Below are positions 12,517-22,720 of a stretch of 64,000 bases of DNA, piece after piece. Source of the stretch: Pleurodeles waltl (lineage: Eukaryota; Chordata; Amphibia; Caudata; Salamandridae); NCBI RefSeq assembly GCF_031143425.1, contig NC_090451.1, positions 352,788,339 to 352,852,338 on the forward strand, written 5' to 3'. A program made the translations under genes and the position numbers. Within the stretch, counting starts at the first letter, position 1. Each line of letters opens with the position of its first letter. The notes below the pieces were generated by a model that saw nothing but the letters and a program-made list of their open reading frames with translations, was not told where the DNA came from and did no database searches.

Positions 12517-13337
12517 CCTGGTGGTCAGTGGTAAAGCGGCGGTAAAACCGCCAACAGGCTGGCGGAAAAAAAATGGAATTATGACCACTCCGACCGCCAT
12601 GGCGCTACAAACAAACAGCATGGCATTCACAGCCAACAGGCAGGCGAAAGACAATGTACCGCCCACACTATTATGACAGCCTAATGCTCCACCTTTTCCG
12701 GGGCGGATTCAACGCGAACAAAAACACGGCGGAAACAGGACTTGGAAGGGAAAACACTCAGCTTTGCACACCCCACGAGGAACCAGGACGCCATGGAGCC
12801 TGAATTCCAAATACTCCCTGCGATAGTCTTCCTGCTCCTCTACCAGGAGCACGACTGACGGCGGCGATGACTACGGTGAGTACTGCACCTACAACACAGG
12901 GGAGGGGGGAAGGGAAAAGAGAGTGATACACACACACACACAACACCCCTACCCACAACACCATACACACAAATACATGCTGCAATATTACAGTTACACC
13001 CCCCAAACTCCCCTTGAATAACGCAAGGACAAAATTAAATGAGTTGAACGATTGTAATCAAGAAAAATCCATTTGCCAAAAATATATATACACTATAAAC
13101 AATTAGGTACACCAAGAATTCAAGTCCAGGTATTGCACCATATATAGTCCGTGGACCACTGGGCCCAAAGTGCATGGGCGAGGCCCACACTCTATACCAG
13201 ACTGCAAACGGAGAGAACACTGCAGGGGCATCAGATCGAAATAAAACAGCACCTCGGGGAAGGGAATTGGGAGCACCTCAGCCGGATGAGTGCACGACGC
13301 CAGCTCCACGAGGGGGCTCCATGCCCATTGATGTATT

Positions 13338-13700
13338 CTGGGGAGTGCAAAGCCACAGTTTCTCAAGTCTTTCCAGTGGGTGGGTTGCCCACTGCTTTAT
13401 CCTGGGGAGTGCAGAGCCACAGTCTCTCAAGTCTCTCCAGTGGGTGGGTTGCCCACTGCTTTATTCTGGGAAGTGCAAAGCCACAGTCTCTCAAGTCTCT
13501 CCAGTGGGTGGGTTGCCCACTGCTTCATCCTGGGGAGTGCAAAGCCACAGTCTCAAGTCTTTCCGGTGGTGGGTTGCCCACTGCTTCATCCTGGGGAGTG
13601 CAAAGCCACAGTCTCTCAAGTCTCTCCACTGGGTGGTTTGCCCACTGCTTTATCCTGGGAGTGCAAAGCCACAGTCTCAAGTGCATAACAGTCTCCACTG
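13338..13700 (+). repeat. ~63-bp minisatellite, about six units
   Basis: The phrase GGGAGTGCAAAGCCACAGT recurs at about 13341, 13405, 13468, 13533, 13594 and 13657, each unit also holding GGGTTGCCCACTGCTT. Two further ~85-bp units with CCACTGGTTCTGGAGGGGGC follow at 13690-13850. Open frames across it are by-products of the repeat. Confidence 0.9.
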
Positions 13701-14040
13701 GTTCTGGAGGGGGCTTTGTGTCCAGAGTGCTTCATCCTGCCAAGGACAGAGGTAGTGGATGTGAATCTCCACTGGTTCTGGAGGGGGCTTTGTGCCCAGA
13801 GTGCTTCATCCTGCCAAGGACTGAGGTAGCGGATGTGACACTCCACTGACGGTGGGGCAACATGCAAGCTGCCCAGGCCCCTGGAACTGACCACCAGCCT
13901 CCTACGAATGACCACTGGGGATGGCAGCCATGTCTGCGGTGGTGCCACTGGCTCAAGATGTCGCGGGGCCGCTGGCGGTGGGTCAGTAGCGGCAGTGCTT
14001 GTTGCGGTCATTGTGGCAGCGGTGCTGGTGGCTGCGTAAC

Positions 14041-14570
14041 TGACTGCGGTGCAGGTAGCTGAGTCACTGACTGCGGTGCAGGTAGCTGAGTCACTGACTG
14101 CGGTGCAGGTAGCTGAGTCACTGACTGCGGTGCAGGTGGCTAAGTCACTGACTGCGGTGCAGGTGGCTAAGTCACTGACTGCGGTGCAGGTGGCTGCGTC
14201 ACTGACTGCGGTGCAGGTGGCTGCGTCACTGACTGCGGTGCAGGTGGCTGCGTCACTGACTGTGGTGCAAGTGGCTGCGTCACTGACTGCGGTTCAGGTG
14301 GCTGCGTCACTGACTGCGGTTCAGGTGGCTGCGTCACTGACTGCGTTGCAGGTGGCTGGCTCACTGACAGTGGTGCAGGTGGCTGGCTCACTGACAGTGG
14401 TGCAGGTGGCTGGCTCACTGACAGTGGTGCGGGTGGCTGGCTCACTGACAGTGGTGCGGGTGGCTGGCTCACTGAAAGCGGTGCGGGTGGCTGGCTCACT
14501 GACCGCGGTGCGGGTGGCTGGCTCACTGACCACAGTGCTGGCGGCGGTGTCCGTAGCGGCGGTTCTGGTG
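14041..14570 (-). repeat. 27-bp VNTR, about 19 units, coding for a nine-residue repeat
   Basis: The unit CTGACTGCGGTGCAGGTGGCTGCGTCA drifts gradually along the array. Because the unit is 27 bp, all frames stay open; on the minus strand it reads as a QPPAP(Q/L)SVS-type nonapeptide. There are no spacers between units, so it is not a CRISPR array. Confidence 0.92.
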
Positions 14571-15015
14571 GCGGCTCACTGACCGCAGTGCTGGCAGCTG
14601 TGTCAGGAGCAGCGGTGCTGGTGGCGGGCTCACTGACTGTGGTGCTGCTGAAGGGCACAGTGTCTGCAGTGGTGGTGAAGGGCTCAGTATCTGGGGTGCT
14701 GGCGGCGGTGTCCGTGGCGGCAGTGCATGTGGCGGTGCCGGTGGCGGCCTTGTCCGCCGTACAGGTTGGCGGCGACGTTGACTTGCCTTTCTTTTTTAGG
14801 CCCTTCCCCACCTTGGATGGTGGCGCAGCTGTCTTGCCACTCCCAACTATTGTCTTGGCGGAGCCCTTGGTGGCAGGGGTTTTTGGTCTTCTCCCTCTAG
14901 GATGTGGGCAACTTCTTATGTTTTGGAGGTGGGGGAATGTTCTTGGATTCGCTCCTTGGGACACTGGCAGCCCTGTTGGTTGGTGCACTCCAGAATCCGG
15001 ATATTGCTGCACCAC
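14167..15015 (-). CDS. Pro/Ser/Thr-rich repeat protein, possible tail of Myb gene 1
   Basis: A 282-codon open frame on the minus strand inside the Harbinger element. The first ~80 residues are basic with a KVGKGLKKKGK patch; the next ~70 are Thr/Ala-rich; the rest is the nonapeptide repeat made by the 27-bp VNTR. It lies downstream of the stop of Myb gene 1 (15283) in the same direction. It might be a former extension of that protein separated by stops and frameshifts, or a chance frame kept open by the repeat. No domain is recognisable and no start context stands out. I have no function to offer, and coding status is doubtful. Confidence 0.25.
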   Translation of the reverse strand: MVQQYPDSGVHQPTGLPVSQGANPRTFPHLQNIRSCPHPRGRRPKTPATKGSAKTIVGSGKTAAPPSKVGKGLKKKGKSTSPPTCTADKAATGTATCTAATDTAASTPDTEPFTTTADTVPFSSTTVSEPATSTAAPDTAASTAVSEPPPEPPLRTPPPALWSVSQPPAPRSVSQPPAPLSVSQPPAPLSVSQPPAPLSVSQPPAPLSVSQPPAPLSVSQPPATQSVTQPPEPQSVTQPPEPQSVTQPLAPQSVTQPPAPQSVTQPPAPQSVTQPPAPQSVT

Positions 15016-15282
15016 TGTGCCCGGTGATGTGGTGGCTGAGGTGCTGGGTTGGGACCTGGAAAGGCAGGCCCTAGGGGACAGACGGGAGGATGGGGAGGTG
15101 TAGGGAAGAGGTCATCATTTGAGAGGAAAAGCTTTTTTGGCACACTTGGACGGGGAGATGGAGGGCGTTTGGGAGTGGAGGAAGAGGTAGTGGTTGTAGG
15201 AGGTGTTCATATGCTGACTTTGGGTGAAGGTGCATGGGCTGGAGGCTGTCGTGAGGGGGATGGCTGTTGGGTGGGAGTGTGA

Positions 15283-17202
15283 CTACGTTTGTGTAGTTTG
15301 GGAGGAGGGCTCACAGACACACTGGGAGAGGACACAGGGGATGTATGAATGGTAGTGGGGGTGGAGAGTGCATGTGAGCAGGGTGTGGTGATGGGTGTGC
15401 TGGTGATGGACGTAGTGGCTGAAGATGTAGTGCATGCAGGTGTGAGTGGAGACGTGACGGAGGTAGGAGGGAGACGTGGAGGAGGGGGACACAGTGGAGG
15501 CAGTGGATGTTGGCATGTGTGCATGGGTATGATGCTGGTGTGAGTGCTTGTGTGATGTGTGGTGCTTATGTTTGCCAGAGCCACCCTTGTGTGTTGAGGT
15601 GTGTGCATGCTGGTCTGATGTTGTGCTTGGGATAGGCTGAGGTACTGGGGATTGGGTCTGGGTGGAGGAAGTTGGAGGGGGAAGGCTGGACACAGGAACA
15701 ATGGCTGCCATCAGTGCAGAGGCCAGAGCCTGAAATGCTCGCTGTTGGGCTGCCTGGCCAGAATGAATGCCCTCTAGGTATGCATTGGTCTGTTGCAACT
15801 GCCTCTCTACGCCCTGGATGGAATTCAGAATGGTAGACTGCCCAACAGTGAGGGATCTCAGGAGGTCAATAGCCTCCTCACTGAGGGCAGCAGGGCTGAC
15901 TGGGGCAGGGCCTGAGGTGCCTGGGGTGAAGGAGATGCCCACCCTCGTGGGTGAGTGGCCACAGGACACATGCTGAGAGGCTGCTCGGAGGGCGGTGCTG
16001 GTAGGGAGGGTGGCGGCTGTACCTGTAGATGTGGCGGGCACAGAGAGGCCCGCCACCGCAAGAGAGCTCCCATCAGAGGAAGAGTCGGTGTTGCTAGTGT
16101 CAGCTCCTGTCCCCGTCGTGGAGCTCCCCTCGCCCTCCGTCCCACTGGTGACTTCAGACTCTGTTGTCTCGCCCTCCAGGGCCATGTGGGATGCTGCTCC
16201 CTCCTGCTCCGGTGGCAGAACTCCTCTGCCTGATGATGCTAATGCACACAAGAACAGGGAGACCACAAAAAGGGGGGGGGGAGAAAGAAGAAAGACATGT
16301 TGAGTACATACAATACCGCTACCGTTGGCGGACACTACAGACACAGCAGCCCTCTGCACTACGCTATTCACTGACAGTTCCCTAATTAATCACAGGGACA
16401 TGGGGTACATGGCCTATGCCCGATTGCTGCACACATGGAAGTCACAGGAGCCTGACTAGGTGTAGATGGCTCTTACCACTGGGGGGGTTTGGGGTGCCGC
16501 TTAGCCTACCTCACAAAGGGTCCTTGCCTACAAAGCTCGCCCTAGCCTAGGGGAAGCCACTGCCCACCTCCCCCACCCAGACACCTCCAATGCGCGCAGA
16601 GTCTGATGGATGGGACGGTACTCACCCACTTGTGGCTGCTGTGATGCCCTCAAGCGCCCATCCAACTCCAGATACGCCACCGCCGGGATCCGGAACATCA
16701 GGGGGGTCATGGTGCGACGGGCACCTCTCCCACGTTGGGAGGCCATCCCCAACTGGGCCTCCGCCGTCTTCTTGCTCCAGCGGCGAATGTCCTCCCATCT
16801 TTTACGGCAGTGGGTGCTCCGTCTGTGGTGGACCCCCAGGGTCCGGACGTCCTTGACGATGGCACACCAAATATCCTTCTTCTGGTGGGCGCTGACCTAG
16901 AGGAATAGTACAGGGGAAAATGTAAAACTTTATCTGTCCGGACCGTCACAGTCATTGTCCCACGTTCCCACCCTTGCCCTGACGCACATACACTCACCGT
17001 CCGATCATGCAGGCCTCATCCCCCCATACTTTCCATCCACGCACTCCAAACAGACATTGCCCATACAGCAAGCTCACAGTGTACTCACCTGTTTGTCTGG
17101 AGGACCGTAGAGTAGCTTGTACTGGGGGAGGACCCCATCCACTAGTTTATCCAATTCCTCCGATGTGAAGGCAGGGGCCCTTTCCCCAGACCCATGAGTC
17201 AT
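15283..17202 (-). CDS. Harbinger Myb/SANT-like DNA-binding protein 1 (three exons)
   Basis: The predicted protein of about 443 residues comes from three exons: 17089-17202, 16626-16896 and 15283-16229. Donors are GTGAGT at both exon ends; acceptors are CCTCTAG and ATCATCAG. Phases (0, then 1) keep the frame open throughout. Residues ~10-110 form a Myb/SANT-like trihelix: FTSEELDKLVDGVLPQY, then KKDIWCAIVKDV, then HCRKRWEDIRRWSKK, the spacing of Trp and hydrophobic residues being typical of the accessory protein of Harbinger elements. An acidic Ser/Thr/Gly stretch follows, then a helical segment (ILNSIQGVERQLQQTNAYLEGI) that probably mediates coiled-coil contact. The tail is His/Thr/Pro-rich and low complexity. 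In the family this protein binds transposon ends and carries the transposase into the nucleus. No break was seen, unlike the two other genes of this element. Confidence 0.7.
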
Positions 17203-17640
17203 TGTTGCTTCCAGACTGAGGTCACAGCAGCACTTGCAGTGTAGGTCCTCTCCTGTTGAAGATCAAGTGAGTGAACAGACAGAAAAATGGCAGTCACGTC
17301 TGCGGCGGTGCGTACCATCACCGCCGGCGTACATCGTCATTGGCTCCTGGAACCCATAGGGCCCAATGTTAACCAATGCAGGATTGCGCTGCGGTCTTTG
17401 ACCGCCTACCGCGACGGTGTACAACGCCAGCACAGTTACCTCATATCCCCTTGTCCCACATTACAGGTCATGCAGCCTCCATTTCAGGTGGCCACATGGC
17501 AATAATTTTTAATGCGTCACACATATATAGGCATATACACTGAGACAGGCACATAGCGTATTGACAAATGTGTGTAATAAAATTGTTTTTTTACTACCTC
17601 ATTGTTGGCTGACTCTGTGCTCGCTGTTCTCATCCATATG

Positions 17641-18633
17641 GCACGTCCGCTGGGGCAGGTGAGGAGATGGCGGCATCCTCCGGTGTACAGACCGCTGGTG
17701 GACCTGTCGACAATGGAAGAGAGACATGTAATAGTCACCTACAGACTTGATCGTGCCACAATCCAGGAACTGTGTGCCCAATTGGAGCCAGACCTGATGT
17801 CAGCTATCCGCCATCCCACAGGAATCCCCCCTCTAGTGCAGGTCCTGTCAGTACTCCATTTCCTGGCAAGTGGGTCTTTTGAAACAACAGCGGCCATAGC
17901 ATCAGGGATGTCCCAGCCTATGTTCTCAAAGTGTTGTCCAGAGTGTTGTCTGCCCTGCTGAAACACATGCGCAGCTACATCATGTTCCCTCAAGTGGAGG
18001 ACTTGCCTACAGTGAAAGGTGACTTCTATGCCCTGGGACATATCCCCAACATCATAGGTGCCATTGATGGGACACATGTGGCCTTGGTCCCCCCCGCAGG
18101 AGTGAACAGGTGTACAGAAACCGGAAGAGCTACCATTCAATGAATGTGCAGCTGGTGTGTTTGGTCGACCAGTACATCTCCCATGTGAACGCCAAGTTTC
18201 CTGGCTCAGTGCATGACGCTTACATTCTGAGGAATAGCAGCATCCCTTATGTGATGGGGCAACTCCAGAGGCACCGTGTCTGGCTAAAAGTGAGGACAAG
18301 TACCCTATACCCTGGGAATAGTTGTCTGGGACTGGGGTTGTCCCTAAGGGTTAGTGTGTGTCTAACAGATTTCCCTCGACCTTTGCAGGTGACTCTGGTT
18401 ACCCCAACCTGTCATGGCTACTGACCCCAGTGAGAAATCCCAGGACAAGGGCAGAGGAACGCTACAATGAGGCACATGGGCGAACTAGGAGAGTGACAGA
18501 AAGGACCTTCGGCCTCCTGAAGGCCAGGTTCCGGTGTCTCCATATGACAGGTGGTTCCCTATACTACTCACCAAAGAAGGTGTGCCAGATCATCGTGGCC
18601 TGCTGTGTGCTGCACAACTTGGCTTTGCGATGA
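17641..18633 (+). pseudogene. HARBI1-like DDE transposase, frameshifted
   Basis: The family nuclease cuts and joins Harbinger ends. From an ATG at 17641, the first part (to about 17925) has the typical HFLASGSFETTAAIASGMSQ helix region. A frameshift leads into DLPTVKGDFYALGHIPNIIGAIDGTH (about 18000-18080), which holds the first catalytic Asp. After another shift comes NAKFPGSVHDAY (second Asp, about 18190-18225). After a probable ~99-bp intron (GTGAGG at 18290 to TTTGCAG at 18388) comes DSGYPNLSWLLTP and then RTRRVTERTFGLLKARF with the third acidic residue (about 18480-18530). It ends with CCVLHNLA. The triad is visible, but at least two frameshifts and an imperfect intron junction make the copy inactive. 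It runs opposite to the two Myb genes. Confidence 0.88.
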
Positions 18634-19236
18634 CAGGTGCCTTTTCTGCAGGAGGATGGTCCAGAAGGGGGTCTTGTGCCAGCTGTGGAGCCTGTGGACA
18701 GTGAAGAAGAGGAGGCAGAAGAAGAGGACATAGACAACAGAAACTGTGTCTTACTAGTGAGACACAGGTAAAAAGACATCACTGCCTCCTACATCTGATA
18801 AAATTGTTAGACCTATCATCTGTCTGTCACTTTCACCCAGTGTATGGACCCTGAATTGTCACTTTGCCTTTCCATTTCACAGATGTGGGTCCCACTGAGT
18901 GACCTCTGATATGTTACCTCATGGACTAGAGCTGTGTGACATAGGTATGTTGAAAATAGAATGGACATTGCTATTTTCCGCAGTTATAGCAAATACAAAT
19001 TTGTGAAAGACAGACTGACTCCAGATTGTTTTGTGATTCAAGGGTGTTTATTTAAGTGCTAAATAGTGGAGGGGTTGTAAAATGGTCAGGGGTGATGGTG
19101 GAGGAATGTCCATGGCAGAGTCCAGTTATTTGTCTCACAGGCGCATTGTCCAAAGGGGCATAGGAAGTGGAGCTACGGCAGTTTAATGATGGACAGGGTG
19201 TCGAAGTGGGACAGAATGATGACATTCAGGGTGTTC

Positions 19237-20730
19237 TCATTTCTTGGCGGGGGACTTGGCATTGTTCTCTAACTTTGTCCTGGATCTCAGGGTCCGCTTG
19301 TGGGGTGGTTCTCCATCTGCAGGGGGTGGGGTGCTGGTGTCGTGGTCCTGTGGCGGTTCCTCTTGTCCACTAGTGCCAGCGGAGGTGGTGGGCAGTTCAT
19401 CGTCCAGGCTAGTGTCAGGGGCCCCTTGTTGTGCCACAGTTTCCCTCTTGGTGTTGACAAGGTCCTTCAGCACCCTTACAATGGTGCCCAGGGTGGTATT
19501 GATGGACTTGAGTTCCTCCCTGAAGTCCAAATACTGTTCCTCCTGCAGCCGCTGGGTCTCCTGAAACTTGGCCAGTACCGTTGCCATCGTCTCCTGGGAA
19601 TGATGGTACGCTCCCATGATGTTGGAGAGGGCCTCGTGGAGAGTGGGTTCCCTGGGCCTGTCCTCCCCCTGTCGCACAGCAGACCTCCCAGTTCCCCTGT
19701 TTTCCTATGCCTCTGTCCCCTGAACTGTGTGCCCACTGCCACTGCCCCCAGGTCCCTGCTGTTCTTGGTTTGGTGGGTTTGCCTGGGGACAGAGGGATGG
19801 GCCCGCTGGGTGGGTGCTGTGCTGGTGTTTCCTGAGAGGGAGGCTCTGTGGCAGCCTGTGACTGTGTCAGGGGAACCGACTGTCCCGAGGTCCCAGATGG
19901 GCCCGGCTGGTCATCTAGATCCACTTGGACAGAGCTGCTGTCATCACTGTGGCCCTCTTCTATGGGGGGGGGGGTGGACATGTCTGGAACCTCCTGTCCG
20001 GTGACGTTGGGTAGGGGTCCTGCAGGGGTGTAAAGGCATGATTATTGCATCTGTGTGTGCCATGGTGTGCAATGGGTGGGTGACCCTGTACCCCAGTGCT
20101 TACATTCTTGTGTAGGACCTTGTGTGATAATTGTTTTGGGGTCTGTGTGGGTATCTGTGGTGGACATGCTTTGGTGATGGGTGCCCATGCTTTGTTGTTG
20201 TATGCAGGGCTTGGTGTTGGGATGTGTGGTTTGTGATAATGGGACATATGTGAGGAGTTGGTGTGATGGGGGTGAGGGTGAGGGTGAGGGTGGGGGTATG
20301 TGATAGCATGCAGGTAGGGTGGGGGATATGGTAGTGAAAGATTTGACTTACCAGAGTCCATTCCTCCTGCTACTCCTGCGAGGCCCTCAGGATGCAGTAT
20401 AGCCAAGATCTGCTCCTCCCATGTTGTTAGTTGTGGGGGAGGAGGTGGGGGTCCGCCGTGAGTCCTCTGAACTGCAATGTGGTGTCTTGAGACCACGGAA
20501 CGCACTTTCCCCCGTAGGTCATTCCACCTCTTCCTAATGTCATCCCATGTTCTTGGATGCTGTCCCACTGCATTGACCCTGTCCACGATTCTGCGCCTTA
20601 GCTCCATCTTCCTTGCAGTAGATGTCTGCTGCACCTGTGATCCGAATAGCTGTGGCTCTTCCCGGACGATTTCCTCCACCATGACCCTGAGCTCCTCCTC
20701 AGAAAACCTGGGGTGTCTTTGGGGTGCCAT
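19237..20730 (-). pseudogene. Harbinger Myb/SANT-like DNA-binding protein 2, one frameshift
   Basis: Exon 1 (20352-20730) begins with MAPQRHPRFSEEELRVMVEE and encodes a Myb/SANT-like trihelix: RKMELRRRIVDRVNAV, then RTWDDIRKRWNDLRGKVRSV, followed by a poly-Pro linker. A GTAAGT donor and a CCCTGCAG acceptor (exon 2 from 20019) keep phase. Exon 2 has an acidic, Ser/Pro/Gln-rich middle. Its frame is lost by a one-base shift between about 19680 and 19780, and the C-terminal part resumes in another frame at 19237-19677. That part is a long helix (ETMATVLAKFQETQRLQEEQ), probably a coiled coil, ending in a basic KRTLRSRTKLE tail that may be a nuclear signal. The architecture is the same as Myb gene 1, but the sequences are clearly different, so it is a second accessory gene and not a recent duplicate. 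Confidence 0.75.
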
Positions 20731-21242
20731 GGGGTGGTGTAAGTGGTGTGTGTTGTGATGTGTGAGGGGATGTGTTTGGGTGTTGTGTGAGGTGCGTGGA
20801 TGTTGTGTGAGTGATGGTGTTGAGTGCCTGTGGATGTTAATTTGTTGATGGTGTCTCTCTCTGGCCTTCTGTCGCAATTCTGGTCTTAGGGGTTTGTGGG
20901 TGATGTGGGGGTGTGTTTTATATTGGATTGGGTGTGTGGGAGTGGTGTGTGTATGTGTATCAGGTGTGTGTATTTTGATTTGTCCAATGTGGTTGTGTTT
21001 TGTAAATGTGTGTGTATTTTGAGCGTGGATTTGTGGGTCGTGATAGTGTGGGTGTATTCCTGTTGGCGTGACGGTGGAGGTTTTGTTATCGCCAGTTTAT
21101 CACTGACCTTTGGTCTGGCAGACTTGTGTGGGTGTCTGGATTTTGGCAGATTCCGAGCTGTGAGTCGTAATAGCTGTAGCGGAATTCCGCGGTGGTGTGT
21201 TGGCGGTCTTCTGCACGGCAGTAACCTTCATTTACCGCCAAT

Positions 21243-21257
21243 GTTGTAATGAGGGCC
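21243..21257 (-). repeat. Right terminal inverted repeat of Harbinger
   Basis: GTTGTAATGAGGGCC, the exact inverse of the left end, followed by the ATT target duplication. Confidence 0.92.
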
Positions 21258-21506
21258 ATTGTCACTAAAATAAAGTACCTTTAGTAACTCTGAGTATTGT
21301 GTTTTCTTATGATATTGTGCTATATGATATAAGTGGTATGGTAGGAGCTTTGCATGTTTCCTAGTTCAGCCTAAGCCACTCTGCTATAGCTACCTCTATC
21401 AGTCTAAGCTGCTAGAACACCTCTTTTCTACTAATAAGGTATAACTGGACCCGACACAAGGTGTAAGTACCACAAGGTACCCACTATAAGCCAGGCCAGC
21501 CTCCTA
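21258..21506 (+). repeat. Gypsy 5' LTR, second part
   Basis: Continues the LTR after the Harbinger insertion and matches 24829-25077 of the 3' LTR, ending in GCCAGGCCAGCCTCCTA. The sequence just after it (GGTGGTGCAGCGGTGGGAT) sits where a tRNA primer site should be, but I cannot assign the tRNA. Confidence 0.8.
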
Positions 21507-21761
21507 AATTGGTGGTGCAGCGGTGGGATAGGTACTTGTAACTGCTTTACCACTTTGTCATTTGGTGCTTTTCATAAGAAAAACATATACCAAATATTTC
21601 AATATATGTACATTGAACCAAAACAGTTTACTTTTCTACTCTAAAACGTTCTACTAAGTTTCTGAAAAGTTCTGAAAACTTTTAAAAGTTTTCAAAAAGT
21701 TTGAAAAAGTTTTTTCTCTCTGTGCTTTCAAAAGTTCTATGAGAGTTTAAACTACAAAGGT

Positions 21762-22720
21762 TTGAGGGGTCTCTGCTTAGAAAGAGGTTTAAGCATTGGT
21801 AAGAATCCTACAAAAGAATTTCTCTTTAACCTGCTCTTAGAAAGTGACCAGAACCAGTCTGGCCCATCTCAAGAAGAGGGGGTAGGAGGGGAAGGTACCC
21901 AGTCAGACTCAGAGTTCCCTGAAGAGATTGGGGAGGGTTCTTATAAAGACCTGCCCTCTAGCAGGCCTCCTAGTGACACTGGTAGTGGGAGAGGTTCACA
22001 CATTAGTAGGACATATTTCACTCTTAAAGGCCAGGTTACTAGGGTCCAGCCAGTTAGGGACAGGTCTCTCTCTGCCAATTCAAACATTTCCTCTGTATCC
22101 AAACATTTCCAAGCCCCCCCCCCTAAGGATAACTTAATGGAAAGGGAACTCAGAAAGCTGAGTTTGGAAGAGACCAGACTGAAGCTTAAACAGCAGCAGC
22201 TGGCCTTAGATAGGGAATCCCTAGATATAGAGAGGGAAAGACAGAGAATGGGGTTAGTTCCCCATGGTGGCAGCAGCAGTGTTTCAGATAGTAATCCTCT
22301 TAGAGAGCAAAATTCCAGAAACCTGCATAAGATAGTCCCCCCCCCTTACAAAGAGGGGGATGACATTAACAAGTGGTTTGCTGCACTTGAGAGGGCCTGT
22401 ATGGTACAGTTGGTCCCTCAAAGGCAGTGGGCTGCTATCTTGTGACTATCTTTCACTGGAAAGGGTAGGGATAGGCTCCTTACTGTAAGAGAAATTGATG
22501 CCAATAATTACAAAGTTTTGAAGGATACACTCTTGGATGGATTTGGTTTAACCACTGAACAATACAGGATTAAGTTCAGAGACACCAGAAAAGAGTCATC
22601 TCAAGACTGGACAGACTTTGTAGACTGTTCAGTGAAGGCCTTGGAGGGTTGGTTGCATGGCAGTAAGGTCTATGAAAGCTGTATAATCTGATCCTGAGAG
22701 AGCATATTCTTAACAATTGT
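21762..22720 (+). pseudogene. Gypsy gag, matrix/capsid part with SCAN-like region, broken
   Basis: The capsid precursor of the retrotransposon. The first open frame (21762-22445) has an acidic N-terminus, a charged helix (RKLSLEETRLKLKQQQLALD) and then PPPYKEGDDINKWFAALERA, the usual start of a Gypsy capsid. A TGA at 22443-22445 interrupts it. Beyond it the same frame continues with VREIDANNYKVLKDTLL, YRIKFRDTRKESSQDW and DFVDCSVKALEGW, the helix pattern shared by Gmr1-like Gypsy capsids and the vertebrate SCAN domain. A second break is near 22690. SCAN domains are thought to derive from such capsids, which supports the assignment. Two disruptions mean no full gag is made. Confidence 0.75.

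Larger units (their letters stand above)
12502..21257. mobile_element. PIF/Harbinger DNA transposon, 8.76 kb
   Basis: Both ends carry the same 15-bp perfect inverted repeat, GGCCCTCATTACAAC at 12502-12516 and its complement at 21243-21257, flanked by a 3-bp ATT duplication (12499-12501 and 21258-21260). The 3' LTR at 24826-24845 has the uninterrupted sequence GGCATATTGTCACTAAAA, which is the exact empty site. Inside are a HARBI1-like DDE transposase (plus strand, frameshifted) and two Myb/SANT-type genes (minus strand), the protein pair usual for this superfamily, plus two minisatellites. The 3-bp duplication, short inverted repeats and gene content all fit PIF/Harbinger. Confidence 0.93.

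Noticed and set aside
13151..13849. Long plus-strand open frames across 13151-13849
   Set aside because: They run through the ~63-bp minisatellite and exist in several frames at once; repeat artefacts.
14041..14570. Regular 27-bp repeats that could look like a CRISPR array
   Set aside because: Units abut without spacers and the genome is animal; a VNTR.
14049..14582. 177-codon plus-strand frame in the VNTR
   Set aside because: Opposite-strand reading of the same 27-bp unit; all frames are open by construction.
16220..16245. CTGATGA near 16231 as a hammerhead
   Set aside because: Lies at a splice acceptor of Myb gene 1 and lacks pairing stems.
22443..22448. A second TGA CTA, inside the Gypsy gag, as a readthrough site
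   Set aside because: It lies in the middle of the capsid of an element with further breaks, so a mutation is more likely. It also warns that the motif alone occurs by chance.
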